DNA of 64,000 bases, from contig JAFS01000001.1 of the NCBI GenBank assembly GCA_000526255.1, positions 372,001 through 436,000 on the forward strand, written 5' to 3'. Made by a program: the position numbers and the translations under genes. Source of the stretch: Verrucomicrobia bacterium LP2A (GTDB lineage Bacteria > Verrucomicrobiota > Verrucomicrobiia > Methylacidiphilales > Methylacidiphilaceae). Numbering within the stretch: position 1 is the first letter of the stretch; every line of letters starts with the position of its first letter. This document shows, piece after piece, positions 24,534-32,704 of this stretch. The notes under the pieces were generated by a model. That model was not told the DNA's origin. It worked only from the letters and a program-made list of their open reading frames with translations, and ran no database searches.

Positions 24534-25823
24534 TCACTCTTTCGTGTTTCCGTCCGGTTGGCAAGTGGGAAGCCGCTTCTTCCGATCCTGCCGGGGGGTG
24601 CCGGTTGCGCGGCTCCCGTCGCATCGCCGGAAGCTCCAAACGGCAATCCCGACGGTGCCGAAGGCGCAGAGGCCCGTGCCGAGCAAGATCGTGGCCGGAG
24701 CCCCCCAGAAGCGGGAGACGAGCGCGGCGAAGAGGCTCCCGATGGGGAAGAGGCCTTGAAAGAGAAATGTGGCGATTCCGACTACTCGTCCACGCAGTTC
24801 TCGGACCGCATGCTCTTGGAGGAACGCATTCCCTGCCGAAAGGAAGACGACCAGTCCCAATCCCGCCAGCCCGAGCAGCGCCGTCGAGAAGAGGAACGAG
24901 CGGGAGAGGGAAAAGCAGGCTGCCGAAAGGAGGAAGAGCCCGAGGCCGCCGAAGACGAGCCGGGGGAGCGGAAGGGTGCGCACGAGGCTGGTCGCCGCCA
25001 GGCTGCCCAAGAGGGATCCGGCACCGCTTGCGGAAATCAAGATCCCCAGCCCCTTGGGGCCGCTGTGGAGAATGCTTTCGGCAAAAAAGGGGAGCAACAC
25101 TGTGTACGACCAACCGAAGACCGTCACGAGGCCGATCAAGGAGGCCTGGCCGAGGAGGGGCTTCCTTGCCGCGATGTAGCGGACGCCCTCCCGAAGGGAG
25201 TGGAGCAGGGGCCTTTCGGAAGGGCGTCGCATCGGAGAGGATACCCGGAGGAGACAGCCGAGGGAGACGAGGTAGGAAAGAGCGTTGGTCCAGAAACAGG
25301 CGGCCACACCGAGCGAGGGGATCACGAAGGCGGCGACGGCCGGGCCGATCAAACGCGCTCCGTTGAAGAGCACTGAGTTCCAAGCGACTGCGGCGCGAAT
25401 TTCCTCCTCCGGCGCGACGTCGAGAAAGAGGGCTTGCCGGGCGGGAAGCTCGAAGGAGCCGGCAAGGCCGAGGGCAAAGACGAGGAGGCCCAGAGTCGGG
25501 AGAGAGAGGAGATGGAGGAAGGCAAGGAGGCCGAGAGTCGAAGCGAGAAGCAGAGCCGCGATTTGGGCGAGGATCACGATCCTCCTTCGCGCGAACCGAT
25601 CCGCCATGGCGCCGGCGGGAAGGGAAAAGAGGAGCAGGGGAAGGGAGCCGGCACAAGCGAAAAGGCCCAGCCAAAATGGCGATCCGGTCATCTGGTAGAC
25701 GAGCCATCCTTGGCCTACGTTGTGGACCCAGCTGCCGAGGAAGGAGGAAGCCTGTCCGAAGAAGAGCATCCGGAAGGGGGCGGAGCGAAAAGGGGCCATC
25801 TGCGGAAAAATCTTCATAGGCAT
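24534..25823 (-). CDS. MFS transporter, EntS/drug-efflux-like
   Basis: Inner-membrane transporter of about 429 residues with 12 predicted helices. The block SFLGSWVHNVGQGWLVYQMTG followed by PAGAMADRFARRRI fits the MFS_3 (enterobactin exporter EntS/macrolide efflux) group. Two near-adjacent starts exist (25823 and 25817); the N-terminus KIFPQMAPFRSAPFRMLFFG begins the first helix either way. The substrate is not predictable. It is divergent from the XoxF-like gene, with 173 bases between, and probably co-transcribed with the HAD hydrolase. Confidence 0.85.
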   Translation of the reverse strand: MPMKIFPQMAPFRSAPFRMLFFGQASSFLGSWVHNVGQGWLVYQMTGSPFWLGLFACAGSLPLLLFSLPAGAMADRFARRRIVILAQIAALLLASTLGLLAFLHLLSLPTLGLLVFALGLAGSFELPARQALFLDVAPEEEIRAAVAWNSVLFNGARLIGPAVAAFVIPSLGVAACFWTNALSYLVSLGCLLRVSSPMRRPSERPLLHSLREGVRYIAARKPLLGQASLIGLVTVFGWSYTVLLPFFAESILHSGPKGLGILISASGAGSLLGSLAATSLVRTLPLPRLVFGGLGLFLLSAACFSLSRSFLFSTALLGLAGLGLVVFLSAGNAFLQEHAVRELRGRVVGIATFLFQGLFPIGSLFAALVSRFWGAPATILLGTGLCAFGTVGIAVWSFRRCDGSRATGTPRQDRKKRLPTCQPDGNTKE

Positions 25824-25996
25824 GCGCCTGCCACTCGATAAAATGCGCTGAGTTTTGTTCGAGGAAAGACCGCCTGGCTCTGCAAGAAGATCGGAGCGAC
25901 GGCCGGGCCGCGCGAGCGCCGCGTCGCGCCGCCAAGCAGCGGTTCCGATGCGCGATGCGATTGGGGAAGAGGGGAAGGAGTGGAGGAGGAGCAAGG

Positions 25997-27844
25997 ATGG
26001 GGATCGAACAGTGGACGAGGGGAAGGCAGAGAGGCCATGGGTGCGGTTTTCGGACGAGTTGGATATACCCGCTGACCATCCTTCTGGCCATGCCGTTCTC
26101 GTTGTGGGCTAATGAGGAGCTGCTGCGGCTGGGAGCCGATCCCGGTCAATGGCCGATGCAGGCGAAGAATTACGCGGCGACGCGATACAGCGAGCTTGAT
26201 CAGATCAACGCGAGGACGGTCGAACGGTTGCGCGTGGCCTGGAGCTTTTCCACCGGCGCTCTTCGCGGTCACGAAGGGGGGCCGCTGGTCGTCGGTGGCA
26301 TCATGTACGTTCACTCTCCCTTTCCAAACACCGTCTATGCTCTCGACCTGGCGAAGAAGCCGTATGCGATCCTGTGGAAGTATACGCCGGAACAAAAGCC
26401 GACGGCGGTCACGGAGGCTTGTTATGATACCGTCAACCGGGGGGTCGCTTATGGGATGGGGAAGATCTTTCTCGGAGCCTTGGATGGAGAGTTGATCGCC
26501 TTGGATGCGCACACCGGGGCGGAAGTATGGAAGGCGAAACAGGGCGAGATCGGTCGTGGAGAGACGATCACCGGAGCCCCAATCGTGATCAAGGACATGG
26601 TCTTGGTCGGAATCTCCGGGGGCGAGTTCGGCGTCCGGGGGCGGGTCAACGCGTACGACGCGAACACCGGCAAGCCGCGTTGGGTGGCGTACAGTCAAGG
26701 GCCGGACGACGATGTCTTGCTCGAGGGCAATTTCAACAAGGAATGTCCGCGCCATGGCGGAGAAGGGGAGGGGACGCGATCCTGGCCCGGAGAGCAGTGG
26801 AAGCTGGGAGGAGGCACTACCTGGGGCTGGTTCAGCTACGATCCGGATCTCGACCTCTTCCACTATGGGTCCGGCAACCCGGGCTCCTGGAACCCCGACG
26901 AGAGAAAGGGAGGAGACAACAAGTGGGCCTGCACGCTCTGGGGGCGTAGGCCGGCGACGGGAATGGCCCGCTGGGCCTACCAGATGACTCCCTGGGACTC
27001 GTGGGGCTACGACGGGACGAGCGAGCTTGTCCTGGTCGATCTGCGGATCGGGAGCACGCTGCGCAAATGCGCCGTTCATTTCGACAAGAACGGTTATGCC
27101 TACACGGTCGACCGAGGAACCGGGGAGCTGCTCTCGGCTGCGCCATTCGTCTACGTGAACTGGGCCAAGGGAATCAGCCGAGGGGATGACCGTCCGATCG
27201 AAGTCCCGGAGAAGAGGGCGAAGGCAGGTGTGGACATCAAGGGAGTCTGCCCATCGGCCATGGGTGGAAAGAATCAGCAGCCTGCGGCCTACGACCCGGA
27301 GACCCATCTTTTCTACGTCGGGACAAACAATCTCTGCATGGATATCCTGGCCACGGAGGTCCGCTACATTTCGGGCAGCCCCTACATCGGAGCCGACCTG
27401 AAGATCTACTCCGGCCACGAGGGCCAGGACAAATACTATGGCGAATTCATCGCCTGGGATCCGGTGAAAGCGAGGCGGGCTTGGGAAATCCAGGAGAGGT
27501 TTCCAGTCTGTAGCGGCGCTTTGGCGACCTCCGGCGGCCTGGTGTTCTACGGAACTCTCGACGGCTGGTTCAAAGCCGTCGATGCCCGGACCGGGGTCGT
27601 TTTGTGGCAGCAGAAGCTCGGCTCGGGCATCGTCGGAAGCCCGATCGCCTTTCTCGGACCGGACAACAAGGAATACGTGGCCGTCTATTCCGGGATCGGC
27701 GGCTGGTTTGGCTTGCCGGTCGCCCTCGATTTGCCCAAGGGTGATCCACGAGCGGCCATGGGGGCTGCGGGAGCGGCCTACGATTCTGGCCTCCCGGAAT
27801 CGACAACCCCGGGAGGGGAGCTCGTCGTCTTCGGCCTGGAGTAG
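25997..27844 (+). CDS. XoxF-like PQQ-dependent dehydrogenase with altered active site
   Basis: Periplasmic eight-bladed propeller quinoprotein, 615 residues. The start is fixed by GGAGGAGGAG just ahead of the ATG. Signal peptide ends near SLWA-NEEL (38/39). XoxF (lanthanide methanol dehydrogenase) signatures are clear: HSPFPNTVYALDL, GISGGEFGVRG (metal ligand Glu210), SGNPGSWNP (Asn294), DRGTGELL (Arg373) and CPSAMGGKNQQPAAYDP. By alignment to known XoxF, the catalytic Asp in W-D-Y-D is Gly337, while the lanthanide-specific Asp339 is kept. The vicinal disulfide over PQQ is Cys142-Tyr143 instead of Cys-Cys. A conserved P-V-W-S-G Trp is Cys505. The stacking Trp in TTWGWFSYDP remains. No xoxG or xoxJ is adjacent. 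It is probably a divergent paralogue; activity on methanol is doubtful. Confidence 0.88.
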   Translation: MGIEQWTRGRQRGHGCGFRTSWIYPLTILLAMPFSLWANEELLRLGADPGQWPMQAKNYAATRYSELDQINARTVERLRVAWSFSTGALRGHEGGPLVVGGIMYVHSPFPNTVYALDLAKKPYAILWKYTPEQKPTAVTEACYDTVNRGVAYGMGKIFLGALDGELIALDAHTGAEVWKAKQGEIGRGETITGAPIVIKDMVLVGISGGEFGVRGRVNAYDANTGKPRWVAYSQGPDDDVLLEGNFNKECPRHGGEGEGTRSWPGEQWKLGGGTTWGWFSYDPDLDLFHYGSGNPGSWNPDERKGGDNKWACTLWGRRPATGMARWAYQMTPWDSWGYDGTSELVLVDLRIGSTLRKCAVHFDKNGYAYTVDRGTGELLSAAPFVYVNWAKGISRGDDRPIEVPEKRAKAGVDIKGVCPSAMGGKNQQPAAYDPETHLFYVGTNNLCMDILATEVRYISGSPYIGADLKIYSGHEGQDKYYGEFIAWDPVKARRAWEIQERFPVCSGALATSGGLVFYGTLDGWFKAVDARTGVVLWQQKLGSGIVGSPIAFLGPDNKEYVAVYSGIGGWFGLPVALDLPKGDPRAAMGAAGAAYDSGLPESTTPGGELVVFGLE

Positions 27845-27930
27845 GCGGCCGGTCGGCGGCGGAGCGGCATTCCCGCGGCGCCCGCTTCGGAGCTCGTTGC
27901 GAAGCGCACCATCCGGAGTAGGTTATTTCC

Positions 27931-28302
27931 ATGAAGACAGTCCTGACGAATGAGCGCTGCACCGCCTGCCGGAAAGATGCTCCCCGGCTGACGGACGCCG
28001 AGGTGGCGGAACTCCAGCACAAGGTGCCTCAGTGGACGGTCGGGCAGAGGGATGGCATGCCGATCCTGGAAAGAGTCTTTTCCTTTCCCGACTTCGCCGA
28101 AGCGCTACGCTTCGGCCGGTTGGTCGGCGAGCTCGCCGAGCAAGAGGGGCACCATCCGGCTATCCTGACCGAGTGGGGGAAGGTGACGGTGAGCTGGTGG
28201 ACTCACAAGATCCGCGGACTGCATCGGAATGACTTTGTCATGGCGGCAAAGACAGGTGCCCTCTACGAGGCCGAGGTCGGGCGCTCCACCGGGAAAGAAT
28301 GA
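27931..28302 (+). CDS. phhB: Pterin-4a-carbinolamine dehydratase
   Basis: Recycles 4a-hydroxytetrahydrobiopterin produced by aromatic amino acid hydroxylases; some bacterial homologues instead assist RubisCO or tRNA-queuosine related steps. 123 residues with the active-site block EQEGHHPAILTEWGKVTVSW and THKIRGLHRNDFVMAAK. An N-terminal C-x2-C pair (CTACRKDAP) is an extra. It lies 86 bases after the XoxF-like gene on the same strand and is followed by a strong terminator. No phenylalanine hydroxylase gene is in the window. Confidence 0.9.
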   Translation: MKTVLTNERCTACRKDAPRLTDAEVAELQHKVPQWTVGQRDGMPILERVFSFPDFAEALRFGRLVGELAEQEGHHPAILTEWGKVTVSWWTHKIRGLHRNDFVMAAKTGALYEAEVGRSTGKE

Positions 28303-28320
28303 GGCGGAACGGGTGAAACG

Positions 28321-28350
28321 AAAGAGCCTTCCCGTTCGGGAAGGCTCTTT
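28321..28350. terminator. Bidirectional intrinsic terminator
   Basis: Perfect 13-bp stem (AAAGAGCCTTCCC, loop GTTC, GGGAAGGCTCTTT), with A-run and T-run at the two ends. It lies between phhB (+) and the hydroxyacid dehydrogenase gene (-), both of which read into it. Confidence 0.92.
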
Positions 28351-28375
28351 TGTTGGGACGCCTCGTTCGCCTGAG

Positions 28376-29278
28376 CTACGCGGGAATCTCGCGAGCTTTC
28401 CGGTCGAGGAAGGTGAGCTCGGAGATGGCCGACTTGTCGAGTTCGCCGGAGCCGAGCTTGACCAGCCGGTCGTACTGACACTTCGTGGCATCGGCGAGCG
28501 CGATATGGAGGCCCAGCTCGCGCGCGAGCCCCAAGGCGATTCCCGAATCCTTGGCGGCATGCTCCGCCGAGAAGAAGCAGCTATGCTCCCGGTTTTGCAT
28601 GTCCTCGCCATCGGTCTGTAGCACCCGCGAAGCGGCTCCAGTCTGGCTAAAGACGGTGCGGATCATGTCGAGATCGAGCCCGAGAGCATGCGCCAGACCC
28701 AACCCTTCGGCCAGCCCTAGGGTATTGATGTTCATGACCATGTTTACCAAGGCCTTGACCTGGGCCGCCTTGCCCGCGCTTCCGGCGTAGGTGAGGGCCG
28801 TGCTCAGCGCATCGAGGATCGGCTTGACTTTCTGGAAGACGGCTTCCTTGCCGCCGACCATGAGGTAAAGCTTTCCTTCCCGGGCTTGCGGGATGCTCGA
28901 TGCCATGCAGCCTTCCAGGCTCGAGGCTCCTACCTTCTCGACGATCTTTTCTACCTCGACATGCACCTTCGGGCTGACGGTCGCGCAGTTGATGAAGGTC
29001 TTTCCGGCAACCTTGCCTCGCAGGAGATTGTCTGCAGGAGATTCAAAAATGCCGAGCTGCGCCTTATCATCGGTGACGACCGTGAAGATGATGTCGGCGA
29101 GCTCCGAGACCTGAGCGAGAGTCGAGCAGGCCGTTGCGCCGATTTCGGGCGCGAGCTCCTTGGCCGACTCCGCTCGCACGTCATAGACCGCCGTGACATT
29201 GAATTTCTTATCGTGCAGGCAACGGGCCATGTTGGCTCCCATCCGCCCGACCCCAACAAAACCGATCTTATCGCTCAT
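28376..29278 (-). CDS. NAD(P)-dependent beta-hydroxyacid dehydrogenase family protein
   Basis: 300-residue member of the 3-hydroxyisobutyrate/tartronate-semialdehyde reductase family. The Rossmann motif GFVGVGRMGANMA is at 6-18 and the catalytic Lys is probably Lys175 in GKAAQVKALVNMV. The usual substrate motif D-A-P-V-S-G-G is here EGCMASS (122-128), and the usual D-x-S-T-x-x-P reads NCATVSP. The substrate may therefore differ from glyoxylate-pathway acids. The start ATG at 29278 has GGAGGAAG directly upstream; a TTG four codons earlier is less likely. Confidence 0.85.
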   Translation of the reverse strand: MSDKIGFVGVGRMGANMARCLHDKKFNVTAVYDVRAESAKELAPEIGATACSTLAQVSELADIIFTVVTDDKAQLGIFESPADNLLRGKVAGKTFINCATVSPKVHVEVEKIVEKVGASSLEGCMASSIPQAREGKLYLMVGGKEAVFQKVKPILDALSTALTYAGSAGKAAQVKALVNMVMNINTLGLAEGLGLAHALGLDLDMIRTVFSQTGAASRVLQTDGEDMQNREHSCFFSAEHAAKDSGIALGLARELGLHIALADATKCQYDRLVKLGSGELDKSAISELTFLDRKAREIPA

Positions 29279-29803
29279 TGCTTCCTCCAATTTCCAAGAA
29301 GTTTTTCTCTCCGATTCGTCTCCAAGAGCAAGCCAAGCTTACGCCTGGGAGGCCCGGGAGAACCATAGACCACTCACTCCGTTCGCTCAAGAGCGCTCCT
29401 CCGGCCTGTCCGCGCCGCCCTCCCGAACCCAAGACACAATCCCACGCTTCCACCGCGATCCTCGGGCCCATCCGGTCGAGGCTTTCCCGCAGACCTGCTT
29501 TCGGCCGCCGAGCGCCAGAGCGAGATTCCATTTAGACAGCTCTCGTGATGAGAATCAAGCTCCTCTCGATCGGAGGGTGAGACGAATTCCCGGGCAGGCG
29601 AACTCCTCGGGCGTCAAATCGCGCAAGGATGGGAGATTACTCTCCCTCTTGGAAGCCCTGCCCGTGACCGAGCCGCAGCGGCTCCGGGCTGGAATGGGCC
29701 ATCGCATCACTTGTTTCCCGAAACCAAGGGAACGAGCGCTCTTCTAGCCGGTCGGCGCAAATAGGACCGGGATGGGAACTTGTCGGTCTACATCCCCTGC
29801 CGA
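29279..29803. other. Intergenic region without a recognisable gene
   Basis: 525 bases between two minus-strand genes. I see no convincing coding frame. A perfect 6-bp hairpin (GAGCCG CAG CGGCTC, 29670-29684) is present but lacks a T-tract. The part nearest 29279 should hold the promoter of the dehydrogenase gene. Confidence 0.6.
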
Positions 29804-31192
29804 TTAAATGTGCAGAGGGCGGTTTTCGGCGACCAGGGCGGCTTCCCCGATCATTTCGGAAAGGGTCGGGTGCGGATGAATGGCCTCGTGGAGCTCCGCG
29901 GAGCTCCCCTCGCAGGCGATCGTCACGGAGAGCTCCGCAACGAGCTCGCTCGCATCCGCACCGAGGATATGGGCCCCAAGAATTTCGCCATGGGGCTCGG
30001 AGAAAAGGATCTTGACGAAGCCGGTCGAATCACCGGAAGCCATCGCCTTGCCATTTGCCGTATAGGGGTATCGGCCGACGCGAAACGCCAATTTCTGCTC
30101 CCGCGCCTGCTCCTCGGTCAGACCGAGCATGGCCACCTGGGGCTGGGAATAGACGCAGGAGGGGAAGACCCCGACCCGGGAAGGGACCTTTCCGGGAACG
30201 AAGATTCCCTCGATCGCTTCGAGTCCTTCCCGGAAAGCGACGTGGGCCAGGAGGGGAGGGCCGATGATGTCGCCCGCGGCGAAGACGCCGGGGTAGGAGG
30301 TCTCGTAGCGCGTATCGACCTTCACGAAGCCTCCTTCGCGCTCCAGGTTGACACCGGGAGCAAGGCATGAGTCGATGTTGGGCTCCACACCGATAGCTAC
30401 GAGGACTGAGGAGACTTCGAGCTGCTGCCGGATCTTACCGGCGATTTCCAGGACGACGCTCTTCTCTCCGATCCGCGCGGATTCCACCTTGGCGGAGGTC
30501 AGGATCTGGATGCCCCGCTTGGCGAGATCGCGGGCCAATGCCTTGGCCACCTCCCCGTCGCAGCCGGGCAGGAGCCCGGGCAAGAGCTCGACGACGGTGA
30601 CCCGGCTTCCGAAGACCGAGTAGAAGTAGGCGAATTCGACCCCGATCGCTCCCCCTCCGATGATCGCGATCGATTCGGGGCGCTCGGTCGAGGCCAGCGC
30701 TTGCCGGCTGGTCAGGACGCGCTCCCCCTGCACGGGCAGGAAGGGCAGGGTTTTCGGACGACAGCCGGTCGCAAAAAGGATCTGCTTAGCCGCCAACACC
30801 TCTTCCTCGCCCCCGTGGACGAGCCGGACCTTCCGATTGGGAAGGAGCGCTCCTCGCCCCCGAAAGAGCGTTACGCCGCGAGCTTCGAAGAGATGGTCGA
30901 CCCCCCTGGCCATCCGATCCGCCACCGAGCGGCTTCGGGCGATGACGGCAGGGAAGTTGAAATCGTGCCCGCTCGATCGGAGCCCGAACTCCTCGGCTCT
31001 CCGGAAGAGGTCGAAGACTTCCGCACTCTTGAGGAGCGCCTTGCTGGGGATGCACCCCCAGTTGCCGCAAGTGCCGCCGAGCTCTTCCTGCTCGACGCAG
31101 GCGACCCTTTGTCCGAGCTGAGCCGCCCGAAGCGCGGCGACATAGCCCGCAGGTCCTCCACCGAGGACAATCAGGTCGTAAAAATCCGGCAT
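29804..31192 (-). CDS. lpdA: Dihydrolipoyl dehydrogenase (E3)
   Basis: FAD flavoprotein reoxidising dihydrolipoamide with NAD+ for 2-oxoacid dehydrogenase complexes. 462 residues. FAD motif VLGGGPAGYVAALRAAQLG, redox disulfide in GGTCGNWGCIPSKALL, NAD motif IIGGGAIGVEFAYF, second FAD motif VFAAGDI, and active-site His in EAIHPHPTLSE. Its ATG lies 3 bases after the E2 stop codon, so E2 and E3 are one operon. A single E3 may also serve other complexes. Confidence 0.96.
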   Translation of the reverse strand: MPDFYDLIVLGGGPAGYVAALRAAQLGQRVACVEQEELGGTCGNWGCIPSKALLKSAEVFDLFRRAEEFGLRSSGHDFNFPAVIARSRSVADRMARGVDHLFEARGVTLFRGRGALLPNRKVRLVHGGEEEVLAAKQILFATGCRPKTLPFLPVQGERVLTSRQALASTERPESIAIIGGGAIGVEFAYFYSVFGSRVTVVELLPGLLPGCDGEVAKALARDLAKRGIQILTSAKVESARIGEKSVVLEIAGKIRQQLEVSSVLVAIGVEPNIDSCLAPGVNLEREGGFVKVDTRYETSYPGVFAAGDIIGPPLLAHVAFREGLEAIEGIFVPGKVPSRVGVFPSCVYSQPQVAMLGLTEEQAREQKLAFRVGRYPYTANGKAMASGDSTGFVKILFSEPHGEILGAHILGADASELVAELSVTIACEGSSAELHEAIHPHPTLSEMIGEAALVAENRPLHI

Positions 31193-31195
31193 AGC

Positions 31196-32443
31196 TTAAA
31201 GCAAGAGACCGAGCGGTCGTTCGAGCAAGCCTTTGATCTCCCGAAGAAAGCGGGCACCCAGCGCTCCGTCGACGATGCGGTGATCGCACGAAGCGACCAA
31301 GCGGACGCGATGCCCCACGACGATCCGGTCTTGGTCGTCGACCACGGGCTTTTTGGTCAACGCCCCGACGGCGAGAATCAAGGCTTGGGGAGGGTTGATG
31401 ATCGCGGCGAACGATTCGATGCCGTACATGCCCAAATTCGACAGGGTCAGGGTCCCGCCCGAATATTCCTCCGGCTTGAGCTTTCGCTCTCGTGCCCGTC
31501 CGGCCAGTTCCTTTCCCTCGCGAGCGAGCTCGCGGAGCGACTTGTCTTGCGCACTCCGGATGACGGGAGTGATGAGACCGTCGGACACGGCGACGGCCAC
31601 TGCGAGATGAACGGCTGCGAACTGACGGATTCCCTTTCCTTCCCAGGAGGCGTTTACTTCCGGAACCCGTCGGGCCGCTTCCGCCGTCGCCTTGAGAAAG
31701 AAATCATTGATGCTCAGCTTTTCCTCCGAGGGCAGAGCGGCCAGGGCTTCGTTGATCTCGGCTCGGAGGGCGAGCAGGGGGGAGGCATCGATCTCGATTT
31801 CCAGGTAATAATGGGGAATCGAAGTTTTGCTGGCCAGGAGACGAGCGCCGATCTGCTCCCGCATGAGGGAGAGCGGCAGCAGCCGTTCTTCGCCCAGGGA
31901 AGCTTGAGCGGGGGCGGCGGGTGCTGCGAGGGGGGAACCAGCGAGGGCGTGAAGGACGTCTTGCTTGACGATGCGTCCCCCCGGTCCGCTCCCCGACAGC
32001 GTCGAGAGCGGCAGCCCTCCCTCAGCCGCGATCTTCCTGGCCAGGGGAGAGGCCTTGACGCGGCTTCCTTCCTCCGCAGATGCGTTACCGGCCGGGGACG
32101 GGCCGGTCTTCTCCGGAGGGCGGGACTCAGGAACGCCGGCGGGACGGGGTTGCGCGGGGAGAGAGGAGGCCGGCGAGGACGGGAGAAGGCTTTCAATCGG
32201 CTCTCCGGCGGAACCGACGATAGCGATGGGGGTGTTCACCGCGGCCCGGTCGCCTTCGTGGATCAGGATCTTCCGCAGCACCCCCGACTCGAAGGCTTCC
32301 AAGTCCATCACCGCCTTGTCCGTTTCCACCTCGGCGATGACCTCTCCCTCTTCGATCGGATCGCCTTCCTTCTTCCGCCACGCGACAAGACGACCCTCCG
32401 CCATCGACGGACTCAACTGCGGCATCGTGAGTTGCTTTGCCAT
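31196..32443 (-). CDS. pdhC: Pyruvate dehydrogenase E2, dihydrolipoamide acetyltransferase
   Basis: Core acetyltransferase of the pyruvate dehydrogenase complex, 415 residues. One lipoyl domain (1-80; lipoylated Lys43 in EVETDKAVMDLE), a Pro/Ala linker, a peripheral-subunit-binding domain (about 125-165; ASPLARKIAAEGGLPL), a second linker, and the catalytic domain with DHRIVDGALGARFL near the C-terminus. It is of the pyruvate type rather than the oxoglutarate type, judging from the MPQLSPSMAEG start. The frame is open 19 codons further upstream, but ATG 32443 fits the domain edge. The E1 genes are about 8 kb away on the same strand. Confidence 0.94.
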   Translation of the reverse strand: MAKQLTMPQLSPSMAEGRLVAWRKKEGDPIEEGEVIAEVETDKAVMDLEAFESGVLRKILIHEGDRAAVNTPIAIVGSAGEPIESLLPSSPASSLPAQPRPAGVPESRPPEKTGPSPAGNASAEEGSRVKASPLARKIAAEGGLPLSTLSGSGPGGRIVKQDVLHALAGSPLAAPAAPAQASLGEERLLPLSLMREQIGARLLASKTSIPHYYLEIEIDASPLLALRAEINEALAALPSEEKLSINDFFLKATAEAARRVPEVNASWEGKGIRQFAAVHLAVAVAVSDGLITPVIRSAQDKSLRELAREGKELAGRARERKLKPEEYSGGTLTLSNLGMYGIESFAAIINPPQALILAVGALTKKPVVDDQDRIVVGHRVRLVASCDHRIVDGALGARFLREIKGLLERPLGLLL

Positions 32444-32704
32444 ATCTCGTACGGATAAATCGGCTTCCGTGCGGGGCACGCCCGCTCTTCGTCTGCGCAC
32501 CGTAGGGATAGCTGAGACGGAGGGTCAAGTACTTTTCCGTGTCTCTGGTCTTCCGAGCGGAAGGGAAGCCTGCGGCACCAAGGGGCAGCAGAAAGGTTGC
32601 CAGAGGAACGCGGCCGATGTGAAATCCAAGGAGAGCGGTGCATTGCGCAGGCGGCGTGCGGGCGCAGGCCGCCCGCTCGCGAGCCGGAGGAGAAACGAAA
32701 GACG

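Noticed and set aside
25814-27418. 534-codon minus-strand frame opposite the XoxF-like gene
   Set aside because: Mirror-image frame of a strongly conserved quinoprotein; no motif of its own.
25997-27844. Calcium-type MxaF methanol dehydrogenase
   Set aside because: The lanthanide-specific Asp and the C-P-S-A-M-G-G-x-x-Q-Q-P-A-A-Y block are XoxF features, and no mxa genes are nearby.
29670-29684. GAGCCG-CAG-CGGCTC hairpin as a terminator
   Set aside because: Perfect stem but no T-tract on either strand; left as a note only.
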